Of a DNA stretch of 64,000 nucleotides, positions 46,914 through 59,138 are shown piece after piece. The DNA lies in NCBI GenBank assembly GCA_963920665.1, contig OY987272.1:935001-999000 (forward strand). Direction: 5' to 3'. Made by a program: the position numbers and the translations under genes. A model generated the notes under the pieces. The model was not told the DNA's origin. It searched no databases and was given only the letters and a program-made list of their open reading frames with translations. The stretch is from Straminergon stramineum (Eukaryota > Streptophyta > Bryopsida > Hypnales > Calliergonaceae). Numbering within the stretch: the stretch's first letter is position 1; every line of letters starts with the position of its first letter.

Positions 46914-49900
46914 TCAATAAATAAATCAAATATGTTCTACAAATTATAAGATGTTGAACACTAGTAATAGAATTGTTTATCTATTGAAATCACAATTCAT
47001 ATTTTCAAATTTGATTACATAAATGAATGCATTAAAAAAGACTGCTTGTAGAGTCCAAACTAAAAAATTTCAATGGAAAACAATAATTTATCCTAACATG
47101 CATTTTCCAATTACTAAATCTTACTAAATAACAAGTATGCTCACCAAGTGAAACTTGCAAAACCCATGTATCTCCAAAAAGTGACCATTGTGAAAACGCT
47201 TGCAATTCCCATTAAAAAAAGTGCCATTTTATTCATCACAGGAGAATAATATATCAATGATATATGATATCTTCAAAACAAATCCAACAAAAATAGTTAG
47301 AAAATAACATTCAAACAAAGAAAAATAGCATGCATAGTCTCACAAAAATTTCAATTAAAAAATCTATATTTAAATTTATCTCATCTAGAGAATCATATTA
47401 AAACTTATTTTCAATGCCTATACAAATCTAGTGCCATATAAATATATAAGAATTACAAAATACCACAATTTTAGCCAAACTTTATAAGCCACAAAACTTT
47501 ACATTAAAGGTATAGATTTTCAATGTAGTAAGAGTAATTTCATTATCTACATTAATATTTCAAAAACACCAAAAAATATATATTATTGCAATATGCAACA
47601 ACTGATGTTGAAAATTGCATCCCACAATATAATAAAAAATAGTCTCTACTATGGAATTGAAAGTGGAATCTTGACCACCAAAAAATGCAATACCTAGGTA
47701 GTATACTCTAAGATTCAAATTCTATTTGCTAGTTGATGTCAAACAATTTGAACACAATTGAACAAGACTTCTAGACAAGTGACACTAAAGCAAATACATT
47801 GAATTTTAGCAAATATATCAACCCGCAAAGTTCTTTGACTATTTTTCACAAAAAATGTTCAAATTCATATTTTCTATTGCATTGAGTGTAACTAAAATAC
47901 AAAAACATATTTCAACATTTCAACTACAAACATTTGTACTATACTACTATAGGAATTTGTGAAAAAAAATTTTGACCATTTGATAGCACAGATTGTGAGA
48001 TCATAACGTTTGAAGTTGAAAGAAAAGAAATTTTGTGCCCTGTCCAACAAGGTCAATATAGTTTGACTCAATTTTGTGGAGGAGGCAATATCTAAACTTG
48101 AAAACTTAGACCACTAGGTAGGTAGTTATATTAGTTACTTGCATGCCAATTTTCAAAGATAATAGAGGTGTTTAATATGCACAAAAAAATCATGTATTAA
48201 GAGGATGTCCTATTAAAAAAAGTAACTACATGACTCAGATTTCAAATTTTTTTGGAGGGCTCATTTTCTTGAAGAATCAAAATCCAAACCGTCAACATAA
48301 ATAATTAATTTTCCATATCAAGTAAAAAATTTTAATTAAAGAATTTCAGGAATTACACTAGAATTTGAGCTAATGGTTTTAAAATTATTCTAAAATTGCC
48401 ATCTTCAATGCATTGAGTGAAATTGGGAGAAAATCATTTTTTCATTTTTTTTCATATATATTATTGACCTATACTACAATGAAGATGCATGGAAAAAATT
48501 TCAGCCCATTTGGCTCTATGAATTGCAAGATATAAGCATTCAAAGTTAATAGAAAAATATTCATAAATTGCCCAATTGCTAGCCTTCTCTATTAGCATGC
48601 TACCCAAGCTACATGTAAACTTTTGAGCCCTATTGAAGGAGAATGATTACGAAATTGGAAATTACTCTTTAGTTTAATAAGTTTGTTCCAAGGGAGATAG
48701 TCAAGTAGGAAATTTCTATGCTAAGAGGTTCATTTCCAAATTGGATGGCACAACCAAGGAGACAATTCTCACAATTAACATCAACACTTGACAATTAGGC
48801 AAATTCCAAACTATAGTCACATTCACAACTTAATGTATCCAATTTGATTATCAATATATTTCATTGTATAACCACTTACATTTACATATTTACTCTAAGC
48901 ACAATCCAATTACATTCAAAGTAATTATCTTTCATTCAACTAATCTTCAACTTAATGATAAGATTCTCAATGTTTCTCATAACTCTTCAATTCAACACTC
49001 CCCACAACTCATAATTCTCATCCAATTAGAATTATATTCATTCTACAATCTCACAAGTACAACAACACAAAGACACACAAGAAAACAAATAAATGCAACC
49101 AAATTGGGCTAGGACTCACACTTGCAACTCTAGTAGTGGGTGAAGAATGCCAACTTGAGAAGCCAGCTAAATACCATCCCTTGTCAACAAATTCAACTAC
49201 CCCAACTACCAACTTGGAATCAAGTCATAACTGTTGGAATCCAATTCCCTTGAATAGCTTCAAGCAATCTCCAACATGACTCTTAAGCTCCTTCTAGATA
49301 TCACTTTTCCCACTTGTACTCTTTAAACCCAAAATTTAAGACTTTATTCTCACATTTGATAGATAAATATTGACATAACCTTAGAAAAATTGGCAAAACT
49401 ATACATCAGGCAATCCAACAAAAATTAACACCTATCTACAAGCCCCATGACTTTGATTTAGGCATCTTCTTGGAAAAAAAACATATTTTCACAAAACTAA
49501 TTCAAGCACACATCTTCGGTAAATATTGCATTTTCATTTGTTCAAAATTGATTTTGTATGAACCTACTCAAACTTTCAAAAAGATCCATAAAAGCTTATT
49601 GTCCTTTGGGGGTTAAACCTCTCACTTCAATGTATGAATGGTGGTGTTAGACTAGAATATCTTCAACAAGTTATCTACATTGAGTTTTCTACAAAAATTA
49701 TTAAAGTTCAATCTATGATACTAAGAGATGAAATTTAAATGAATATAAAACAATTGATCTAGCTAGTTGTCCTTCCATTTCTTGTGGCGAAATAATAAGG
49801 ACCAATTTTAGAAATCTAAATTAGTATTTGTTGAAATTAATGACTTGTTGTATGCAAGACATTGAAATTCTTAGAACATCAAAAGAAGCAATAATAGTAC

Positions 49901-52221
49901 AACTAATCCCATAATCGAATTTAAACAACATTCTTTATTTGAATGAATTAGTTGAATTTACCTTTTTTCTATGAATTATATTTATTGCCGATGTTGTTGT
50001 AAACATCAATAATTAAGAATAAAGACTATATCACTTCATTTGGATTTAAAACTTAAGAATTTTAAAATTTATATATACTTAAAATTTATAGATATTAAGT
50101 TTTTTAATACAATATAATATAATGAATTATTTTTCAATTTTCAAAATTGAATTGTCATAGAATTTAGAAATTTAACTATAATATATCACCTAAAATTTTC
50201 CAAATTGAGTAGTTTTAATTGTAATTTTATAAATTTAGAGTTATTGAAAAATAAATATTTAAAATTTTGAAGATTTTATATTTAGCTTTTGCATTTAAAA
50301 TTTTTTTGACTTTAATTTTAGATTGGCTATAAAGTTTAGCAAATAAAGCAATGGGTCTAATGTAGCAACAATATTAATCCTTCTATATATGCAAGATACT
50401 CTATCTTTTTCTCTACTTTTGTAGCTATACTACAATTTTTACAATGTGATCCTTACTTCCTTAGTATCATTATTAATTTAGTCAAATATAAAGTATTCAA
50501 TAGAAAAATATCAATTCATTCATGAAATTAATAAATAATAATGTTTATTTATAAATTTTAAATATTAAAATTTAATACAATATCAAATTTACCATTGAAT
50601 AAGTTAAAATTTTAGAGATAATTCATAATTTCTTGAAGTGGTCTATTATTATGTAGGCACTAATCTTCACAATATGGTTATATTGAGGTGCATGACTTTT
50701 GGATTAGGTGAATTCCCAAATTTGTAAGGTTTCTATCAAACTTGCTTGTGATCAATACTTGCAAAATAATTCTTTTATTTGCTCTTATTGTGATACTGAT
50801 TATCTTCTTTCTATACCACTACACTAATAATGATACTTAGAGTTGATAATATTGATTATGAATACTAACATTAATTGTCTACAATTCTACCAAAGTTACC
50901 AATGTCAAGTGGCAAGTAAACACTTGATTGGAAGTTTATGAATAGTGTCACCTATAAGTATGTTTTTGTAAATAGGAAAGTAACACTATTGGGTGACCAA
51001 CTTTAAATGTCATTATTATTAGTATGGTGTGATGTACAGAATTTGTCTCAATTTTTATTGCTATATTTGGATAATTATTATACTCAAAAAATTATTCAAG
51101 ATTTTGATTGTAGAAATGAAATATACTTTCAACATCTTTAGTCATAAGGACCATTTGGAGATGTAGGGCATTATAGTTCCCTAGTGAGTATATTGCAAAT
51201 TGTGTTTTGAAACTGGCCTACCCTAAAGGACATTTTCCTCAATCATTTCTTATAACAATTTGATACAATTACAAGGTTGCAGAGTTTTATAGAAGAAATC
51301 TTATTGCTTTAGTCTTCTTTTGAGTTTTGAACTATGTGTTAAGGTTGCTAGTTTTCTTGGTGGCTTGATTTCTCTTTTGCATTCTATTGTGTACAATGGG
51401 CTACTTGTTGCATTTAGTTCTAGTCTCATTTTTTATTTTTACAACTTCTCTTAATCTCTCTTTAGGTTGATAGAACTTGCTTTCTCCCTTACAAAATCAC
51501 TAACTATTCTTCACTCTATAATTTCTTTAGACCTCCATTGAAATATTTGTGATTTCCTATACAATTTCTCATTAAAATTTTGGATTAAAAAAAGCTTTGT
51601 TTAAGAAATCCTAGTGCAATGCAAACCTTTAGTGTGCAACCAAAGCAAATCAAACAAATTGCATATGTTTTGTGCATAGGTTGACCTATTTACTATCACC
51701 TTCTCTAATAAATGTTCCACAATTACCTAAGCATGGTGGTACTTGAAAAGTCATAACAAGTTAATATAGTTTCTAACTAGTCTAGTTTCTTCATTTAACC
51801 ACAAACTGATTATTTTTGTAAATGACATTTGAATTCTTGTTTAACTTTTTGCATTTTGAAACGACAAAAAGTCATAGTTGCATACAATTTTGTGGGTTCC
51901 TTATCAAAATTGTAACTTTGGTCCAATTTTAGAGACTTCAAGACCAAACAAGGAATTAAAGATTTTATTGTACCTCCATCCATGGTTGCTACAACATGCT
52001 AACCTTTAATCCTTCATTCTCTTTTTGCCTTTAGTTGCTATTTATTTAGTCCTATTGGATGCCATTAGAAGAATTCTGAACCTAGCAAAAGGTCACGAGT
52101 TTGCATGGCAACAATGTAATAACAATTGGAAAAAATAAATTATATATATATATAAATCTGCCAGGTCACTATTAGTGCCACGTCAGATTGGCGATTAGAA
52201 ATTTAAAAAATATATATTTTA
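46914..52221. other. Long AT-rich stretch upstream of the PK-NLR gene
   Basis: The missing 5' exon and promoter of the PK-NLR gene should lie here, but I could not identify them. A repeat related to the TTAACCCC family may occupy about 47822-49620: it begins near ACCCGCAAAGTTCTTTGAC and ends GGGGGTTAAAC. 49620-52140 has no motif of note. A short TATATATATATA run lies at about 52141-52153. Confidence 0.4.
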
Positions 52222-53114
52222 TTAAAAAATATTTGTTTGTTTGTTCTGTATTTGCACCCAGGGGGGCCGAAGATGAAACTGAAACGGCCCTTCTGCAGTG
52301 AAACAACAAAAATACACCATGCGGGACACCATGACTTTAAAACAACTCAATAACTGAAGATTAGTTTGCCAATTCAGGGAACACACCTCACATGCAGTGA
52401 GGATCCAGTTGCGAGGAAGAGGAGCGATCCAACTCGCCCACAAATCAGAGCAACAGTAAGAGGAAGACGGCGACAGCGCAAAGTCGCAAACCAACGACAC
52501 GAGCTTCCCCCAATCGACGTACACTAATCTACGCCGCTCAGATCTGTACGTCATCTGGGGTTGTTAGTCAGAAAGTCCAGCGATGAAATGAAACAGTATC
52601 GGAGAAAAGCAGCCAACAGGCTCCCACAAAAGCTAGAAACACAAGCGACCATAGTCTAGATCTCACTTGGAACGAAACGACGGTAAAGAACACCAACAAA
52701 TGCAGACATGCATGGTACCGAACTCCTGACATCCAGATCTCAAGATCCCAATCCAACAAGCCACCTTTGCGGTATCGTACAGTAAAACTGGCTAGAAAGA
52801 GAAGTTTTTTCAATGAACCAGGACACAACCCCAGGAGTGTGAACTTACAGTGCTAGAGTAAGTTCCCAGATGCCGACAGTGATAGCGACGATCGATGCAA
52901 GAGAGTATGCAGGAACGGTGAGAGAGTGAGCATGCTCGTGGAGATGATCGGACGATGTAGCTTCGGAGGTGTAAAAGCTTGATGAAGATCTCGAAGGCAG
53001 AAACACCCAGAGTGGGAAGAGAAGGATATTAATCGCAGAGTTCGGCAAAGGAGATCGAGAGCGCCATAGCCAGTGTGAAGGACTGAGCCAAGGACTTGAC
53101 AATAATGATAACAT
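52222..53114 (-). other. GC-richer island with possible minus-strand exons, unidentified
   Basis: Base composition rises clearly against the AT-rich surroundings. On the minus strand a frame at 53114-52845 runs into a good donor (AGCACT/GTAAGT at about 52852). A hydrophobic stretch SLASIVAITVGIWELTLAL precedes it. Open frames at 52828-52568 and 52554-52222 follow on the same strand but show no family. This could be the leader exons of a gene or a transcribed non-coding locus. I recognise no product. Confidence 0.3.
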
Positions 53115-53439
53115 AATATTACATAACTAGTGTAATGGCATGGTCCTTGGGAAGGGTAGGTTCATGAATCAGCCGATTACCACCACTTTTCTCAAGTTCG
53201 ACCTCATGTACTCATGGAGTGCATTTCATAAGAAAAAGTGTACACCACAGGTACATGAAGGCGGAACTGTGAAAAGTGGTGGTAATGGGTTGGTTCACCT
53301 TAGTATGCTTTGTACATACCCGGGAGGGACTGACTTCCTACGTAGTTCAAGGATTGAGGTTGGCTGAGGAGCCATATAAGACAATTTTGCTCACTGTAGG
53401 AATCCCCTTCCAGTCAATAATGCTAGAGGGACCCCTGCC

Positions 53440-54252
53440 TCATTGATAAACAAAGTTATGAAGATAGCCTGTACGAGGGAGTGTGGGACCTGTTGCGTGC
53501 AGAGGTAGCCTCCGCCACACGAAGAATACTATTCTATGGAGTCTTCTTGAGGATGCGTACCGTTTCCACTGCTTGGGATCCGTGCCGTTAAAATGCGCGG
53601 CCAGATTCCACAGTCTGGGTCGCTCGTCAGTACCGGCAGTGAGGGAAAGCTTGGTCGAAGTTTTTCCAGTTGGCCGTGGCTGGGCCACCCCTCTTCTGTA
53701 CGTTGGGGACAAAAAACCTCCAAAAAAATTCCGGTGGGGGAACGCATGCAGGAACTTATTGTAGTACTTACCACTGGTCTTGTTTCCTGCACGTGATCTT
53801 ACAAATGTTGGCTGAAGCCAAAGCAGAGGATTATCTTCGTAAGGATCCCAAAGCAGTCGTAACACACAGTAATCCTCTCACACTAGGCTCAGTATGAGAT
53901 GGCTGCCTTGAGAAGATAATTCACACACTAAGTTATGATAGTCAGTACGTAGGACATGCTTGCGTGCAGAAGCAGCCGTGAAGACGGGCGTGAAGAACAC
54001 TATTCTATGGAATCTTTGTGAGGGTGAGAACAGTTTCCAATGCTCAGGATCCGTGCTATGCAAATGCTTTGCCAGCCATTTCAGGATTGACTTAGACAGG
54101 ATGGGTTGCACGTCTGTAACTTTCCGACAGAAAGGTAAAGCTTGGTGAAGGGCGTTTGGAAGTAGATACTTCAAATTAGTGTAGTGTAGTTTGAGGATTA
54201 TAAAATTTGCTAGGAATTTCTCTCCTCTTCTTTCTTTTTCTTTTTGACACAA
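53440..54252 (-). other. Tandemly duplicated segment with conserved minus-strand reading, unidentified
   Basis: Positions about 53498-53660 and 53964-54149 are diverged direct copies. On the minus strand they read TDPKQWKRYASSRRLHRIVF and TDPEHWKLFSPSQRFHRIVF. Differences include third-position changes (GTA/GTG, CCC/CCT), so at least one ancestor may have been coding on this strand. The open frames are 141 and 124 codons long. I recognise no family, and it could equally be a duplicated leader or a relic. Confidence 0.35.
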
Positions 54253-54799
54253 ATTGACATGAGTTCAATTGCAACAAGAATGGAAGCATATAACTGACCA
54301 CCAATTTCGGCAGGGAAAAACAAAACAACGACCCCACCCCTAGTTAGACCACACACTCTACAACTTCGCTTTGCTAGACGTACACAAGTATAGTAAACTT
54401 GCCAATCACCGCAGGGACAAAATTCAAATCCTTTTCCATATAAATATAGAGACTTGCATGTTTTGAAATTTGACGTGATCATTAAATGTCATGTTAAGAT
54501 TCACCTTCAAAAAATAGAATGCAAGAAAATTTCTTCCAACAAATTTTATGGCAATCTAAAGGCGATGAAACTAAAGTCTAGTTAAAATTTCCTTGCAACC
54601 CTTCACGGCAAGGTGTGCGGTCATTGGGCAAGGTGTGAGGTCATTGGGCACTGATACAAAATTTTGTTCCTATAACAATTGAATTGGTAGTTGCATAGTG
54701 TGATTAGTGTACTGTAAATGGCAACAGTTGTTGTGCGGTTTTTGGATGTGTGCGGCAAATGGCAAGTCTACTCTACATCACAGTGTTTCCTCCTGCGTA

Positions 54800-55980
54800 G
54801 AGCGTAAGCCATTTTGTTGCATGGAGTTTTGTGGTTTGCTGCCTTGCACCCAATTGAACCTCTCATAACAGTCATAAGTTTAGCACGGTTGTGTGTGTTG
54901 CTCCAGGGAGTTTTTAAAAATGGTTATCCAGAAGTATATCGATTATTGGACGAAGACCTGAAGAGTCAAGGGACCACAAGTCAAGGGTTCTTTTTCGATA
55001 ATTTAACGCTTCCAAGGCGGTTTATTCAAGTACAGTATTGATCACTTGCATGATTGGCTGCTCATCGTGCTTATTTTTGTGCTCTGGCTTCGTAGCTTTC
55101 TAATTCATCCCTACCGACGGTAAGTAGCGCCACGAATGTTGAAACTGCACAGCTGAGATATCCCTTCTGAAAATCGAATACGTACAATCCCCTTCCAAAG
55201 CTGTGCCGGTGTTAATCTGCTTGCTTATCTTCCCCCTTCCTGCAAATCCTGCTTCATTGCTTGGTTTGCCCTGTTTTAGCAGCTGAAAGTAATGAAATGT
55301 ACTTATTCATTGAATCCCTGGAATGTTCTGAACAGGCGATGGCATTCCTTTGGTTGTTATCCTGGGCACTTTTTTCAAGAACTGAGGAGGAATATTCGAG
55401 ACCTGCATCATGCTATATTGGGTACGTCTCTTGCTGGTGGTAGTAGGATGGTTTCTTCCTTGACGCATTATTTTCTGGTCTGATTCTGTAAATTTCTAAT
55501 GAAAATTCCGAAATTATTTTTTACATGTTCTAATTCCTGGTCGTCGTCACGGTATCCTGGTACGCTTTACTACGATGATGATTGCATTTGCACTGGAATG
55601 ACTTACTTTATGCTGTTCTGAAGGACTTCTGAGTTCTAACTGCTGCCGCACTAACAGCACTTATAATTGACGCTGTGAAGATTGGAATTGGACGACCTCG
55701 CCTCACTTCTATGCACTTCGTTGCTTTGGAAGCTCTACTGCAAAGCCTGTGTGTCCTCGTCACTTTTGTGTTCTGCATATTTATCTTTGTTCTGATTGTG
55801 TGACCTCACTTCTAGCTTATTGCTCATTAATGTATCAGACACAAGACGTTTCTAACAAGTCTGACAATTTATTTGATGGCAGACTTATATACGACTTAAT
55901 AACCGGTGACTTCATCTGCAGTGCGACTGCATGCCAAACAAATGAAAGAAGCTCTTAAAAGTTTCCCCAGTGGCCATACC
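54800..55980 (+). pseudogene. Lipid phosphate phosphatase-like (PAP2 family) pseudogene
   Basis: LPPs are multi-pass membrane enzymes that dephosphorylate phosphatidate and related lipids. The plus strand shows LPP pieces in order: HDWLLIVLIFVLWLR then FLIHPYRR (55045-55119) ending at a good donor (CGACG/GTAAGT); LRYPF-stop-KSNT and AVPVLICLLIFPLP (about 55155-55250); IPLVVILG and RDLHHAILG (about 55340-55425); DAVKIGIGRPR (phosphatase motif 1, about 55670-55700) with HFYALRCFGSS in the next frame; and LKSFPSGHT (motif 2, PSGH, ending about 55980). Motif 3 (SRxxxxxH) is missing, and stops and frameshifts split the rest. It is a relic of a multi-exon gene. Confidence 0.75.
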
Positions 55981-56148
55981 TTGTGTAACTTAATTAAGTG
56001 CATCGTTCTGCTGATTCTGTGGGAAATGTCGGCTACCTTGAATAATCAGACTCTGTCAGTGAAGTATGACTGAGTTGAGGTACAGGTTGAGAATTGGAGG
56101 TAAGAGCAAGCCCAATGTGCACACTGTTACAAGCACAATATCTAGATT

Positions 56149-56690
56149 TTGAAGAGGAGGTGGTGGGCCTCATTCTGTTCTGGCAACATTAAAAAAAAAC
56201 ATTGTCCCAATGCAAAGTTGGCAATCCAAACTTCAAATGAACCTTTACTGTATCATAAAAAGAAAGATAAGATAGATTCTACATTAGATACATACCTTTC
56301 ATGCAAAAAAGGAGAGCTTGGATTTATTAACACACAAAACAAGATTGAAAAGGGATGACATTGTTGACTTTGGCTATTGTGTGTCACTTCACGGGCTCTT
56401 CATATTCCCTCAAAATGTCGAGCCAGGGATAGAAAATGATGGGCCCAGGAATAAATAGTGACCAATGTTGGTTGCATTGGGGCATGTTTTTTTTAGTACC
56501 CCCGTCATCATGCACTTGGCAAATGTGTTTCCATGTTACATTGGAGCTACTCTAAGCTTATTTGAGGTAGAGGTGTAGCATTTTTTCATCCTTTCAAATG
56601 ACCTTTTACATCTTTGCATGGATGTTTGTTGGTTTGAGCTCCTTGGCAATGTACACGACTAGCAAGCTTCTTTGGCACTTTTGGGCAACA
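56149..56690. other. Spacer, no gene
   Basis: A 69-codon open frame at 56149-56358 has no family signature. Nothing else is supported. Confidence 0.4.
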
Positions 56691-57310
56691 TAGCATTTTG
56701 GACATCCATTTGGGAACAAAATTTACATTTTGAATCTCTAAAATTTTTACAAAACATGTGGTTGAGGAGTATCTTTAAGGCACTAACAATTTTCATATTT
56801 TTTGACTACATGGTTCAAAAATTATTATAAGAAATGTAATTTTTCTTTCAACATGGGCAACTGAGGTAGCTTAGAAAAAATCACTTTTTCAAAGATTATA
56901 TAATTTAATTAGGTTCTCTAAATTTGTGTATATTGTATACACTACAAGAGAAAGGGGTGTTTTAAATGTGTTTTTAAGTATAGTCTTAGACAAAACTAAA
57001 GATTACAGGTAATGACCTACAAAGAGATTTTAAGTAAAAATTTAGTAGAGATACATATGTTTCTAGAAATTTTCTACTTGAAAATCTCCTTATAGGTCAT
57101 TACTTATAATATTATATTTAGGACTATACTTAAAAATTTAGTGAAAACACCTCTTTTACTTGAAGTGTGTACATGGAAAGCTTTGAATCTTTAAATTCTA
57201 ATTTATAAGATGAAAGTTATGAAAAAGTCAAAGGTATATTAGATTGCAATTGGTGAAGATTCTTACTCCAAAATTTTAGGAGGATGTACTTTAATAAGAT
57301 TACTAAAGGA
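56690..57310 (-). repeat. Fragment of the 1127-2037 repeat family, split by a MITE
   Basis: Blocks such as 'ACATGTGGTTGAGGAGTATCTTTAAGGC', 'TTTTTGACTACATGGTTCAAAAATTATTATA' and, after the MITE, 'GGAAAGCTTTGAATC' follow the order of the 33395-34252 copy. The MITE at 56940-57167 interrupts it. Confidence 0.6.
56940..57167. mobile_element. 228-bp MITE with CACTAC ends
   Basis: It begins CACTACAAGAGAAAGGGGTG and ends AGGTG-type text finishing CTTTTACTTGAAGTG, an imperfect terminal inverted repeat. The middle is palindromic ('AGTATAGTC' near the left, 'GGACTATACTT' near the right). It belongs with the copies at 57805, 57889 and 63808. The 3-bp flanks (ATA and TGT) do not match, so the target duplication has decayed or one end is off. 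Confidence 0.75.
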
Positions 57311-57804
57311 GACTTTGATTGGATATGTAGTTCATGACTAAATAGAGATGAAATTTTTGGCCTTGCTTTGAATATAAGTGTTTTAAGGCAATTTTAGGCC
57401 GAAAAATATTGTTATACTTTAGGAATTAACAAAAATAGAATTCTATAGTGATACTAATTTTCTAGGTGAAGCTAATTCCCCCCTCACTAATAGGACAAAT
57501 TAAAATATACATAATTTTTAAAAGAGTCATCATTAGTTGTGTTGATTATAAATGTTTTTAAGAGTTTATTGTGGGATCTACAAGAAACATGTGGAGTGTA
57601 TAGAAGTATGTCAAAAAAACAATTTTTTGTCTATTCTTGAGTGATATGACTAGCATGGGCTCTCAATGCACTTCATGCTTATTTGAGAAGAAAAGAAAAG
57701 CTTGAAAAAATAAAATTTTGATGTCTAAATTCTTCTTATTTGATTTGGCTAATCAACCCCTAAGAGAGTTGGCATTCATTGTCTTGATTATTGGTGTTTT
57801 CAAG

Positions 57805-58107
57805 CACTACCACAATATAGTGTGTTATAAGTACAATTTTTAGTATAGTCTTAGCAATAAGATTTTAAATATGAGAAATATTTTCAAGCACTACTACAAA
57901 TACAAGGTGTTATAAGTAAAGCTTTTAGTATAGTCCTAATAGTGAGATTTTAAAGAATGACCTTTTAGAAAATTTTAATTAAAATTTTATTAGAAAATGT
58001 ATTTTTAAAATTTTTATTGAAAATCTTGTAGAATGTCATTACCTTAAAGTTTTAATACTAGGACTATACTAAAAAACTTATTTAAAACACCCCATTTTGT
58101 GGTAGTG
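57805..58107. mobile_element. CACTAC MITE (57889-58107) next to a truncated sister copy
   Basis: The complete copy at 57889-58107 starts CACTACTACAAATACAAGG and ends CCATTTTGTGGTAGTG. It has exact 3-bp flanks AAG on both sides (57886-57888 and 58108-58110), matching CACTA-type elements. Just upstream, 57805-57885 repeats the left end (AAG then CACTACCACAATATAG) and stops where the complete copy starts. Confidence 0.8.
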
Positions 58108-58110
58108 AAG

Positions 58111-58958
58111 AGGTTACTACTGGAGTTATAGAAAACAAATTTGTTACATCCAAGTACGTTGAAAAAACAATTTTTGTCTATTTTTCAACAATGCGATTTG
58201 TGTGGTCACTTGTTCTTCATGTGGGGATGGGAAAAAAATGAAAAATTGCAAAAATGAAGATTTGATATTTAAATTCTACTCATATCATAATTTCTTTTGC
58301 CAAAACCATTCAAAATCTACATCCACCTTCCTTCCAAGCCTCCTTGGGGTTAATTCTATCAATGGGTTTAGTGGAGGTTTCTCCTTTGAAATTGAAGCCG
58401 AGGACCCTATTCTGTAACTTGTGGCTCGGAGTTTATTTTGTTGTCGTGGTTGAATTCATTTGTGGAATCTCTGAGAAATATTTCTAATTCCTCAATGATT
58501 TTTTGGGAGGCAGCTCTTGCTAAAGAACTCTTGTTTTGCAGTTGATCTTAGCGCATTTGAAGAAACATTACCAATGGTGAATGTCAAGCTAGTATCAGTT
58601 AAATTCAAGTCACTCTCCAATTTCTTTGCGGCATCAAAGAGAAAGTGGCTTTGTTTCGGTTGGCTAATCCATGTTTTTTAGCTTACTTGAATTTGGCCGA
58701 AGGTGTTGTTGGGAAGGGGGGTGGCTTGTACCTCCTGGAGAAAGAGCATTGAACAAAAGAAAATTAAGGAGTGAGATAATTCTCAAAAGTGTTTGTAGGG
58801 AGGAGTCCATAGTATTATAGCAGACTAGGCACAATTTTGATGGGGAACAGGATTCCTCAGACTAAAGCATAGAACTTTCACTTCTATTGTCACTAAAAAA
58901 GATTTTTGAATTCTAAAAATCAACTTATTAGCCTTCATCGACAACAACAATCTTACAC
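58111..58958. other. Spacer, nothing recognised
   Basis: A 71-codon frame at 58202-58417 has no known motif. Composition is slightly less AT-rich after 58330. No gene is called. Confidence 0.35.
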
Positions 58959-59138
58959 ATGGCTCCTGAACAAGATGATCAAAACCCTAAAATGTTATTG
59001 CACAATGCAAATGCAATGTTCATCCTGTGACGGCTCCAAGTGTTGGAATTGAGTCCTGAGGTTGCGCATGTTATGTCTCACCATCCTCGCTTGCCTACAC
59101 CAGCTTTACTTGTCTGCTCGTTGAGTCTCCACTCCGAG
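58959..59138 (+). pseudogene. Possible first exon of an unidentified gene, with an in-frame stop
   Basis: ATG at 58959 opens a 60-codon stretch (MAPEQDDQNPKMLLHNANAM and onward to LPTPALLVCSLSLHSE) that ends exactly at a strong donor, GAG/GTAAGT, in phase 0. One TGA at 59028-59030 interrupts it (codon 24). The text ELSPEVAHVMSHHPRLPTPA looks protein-like, but I cannot place it in a family. It is either a nonsense-mutated exon or chance. No acceptor-linked downstream exon was identified. Confidence 0.35.
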
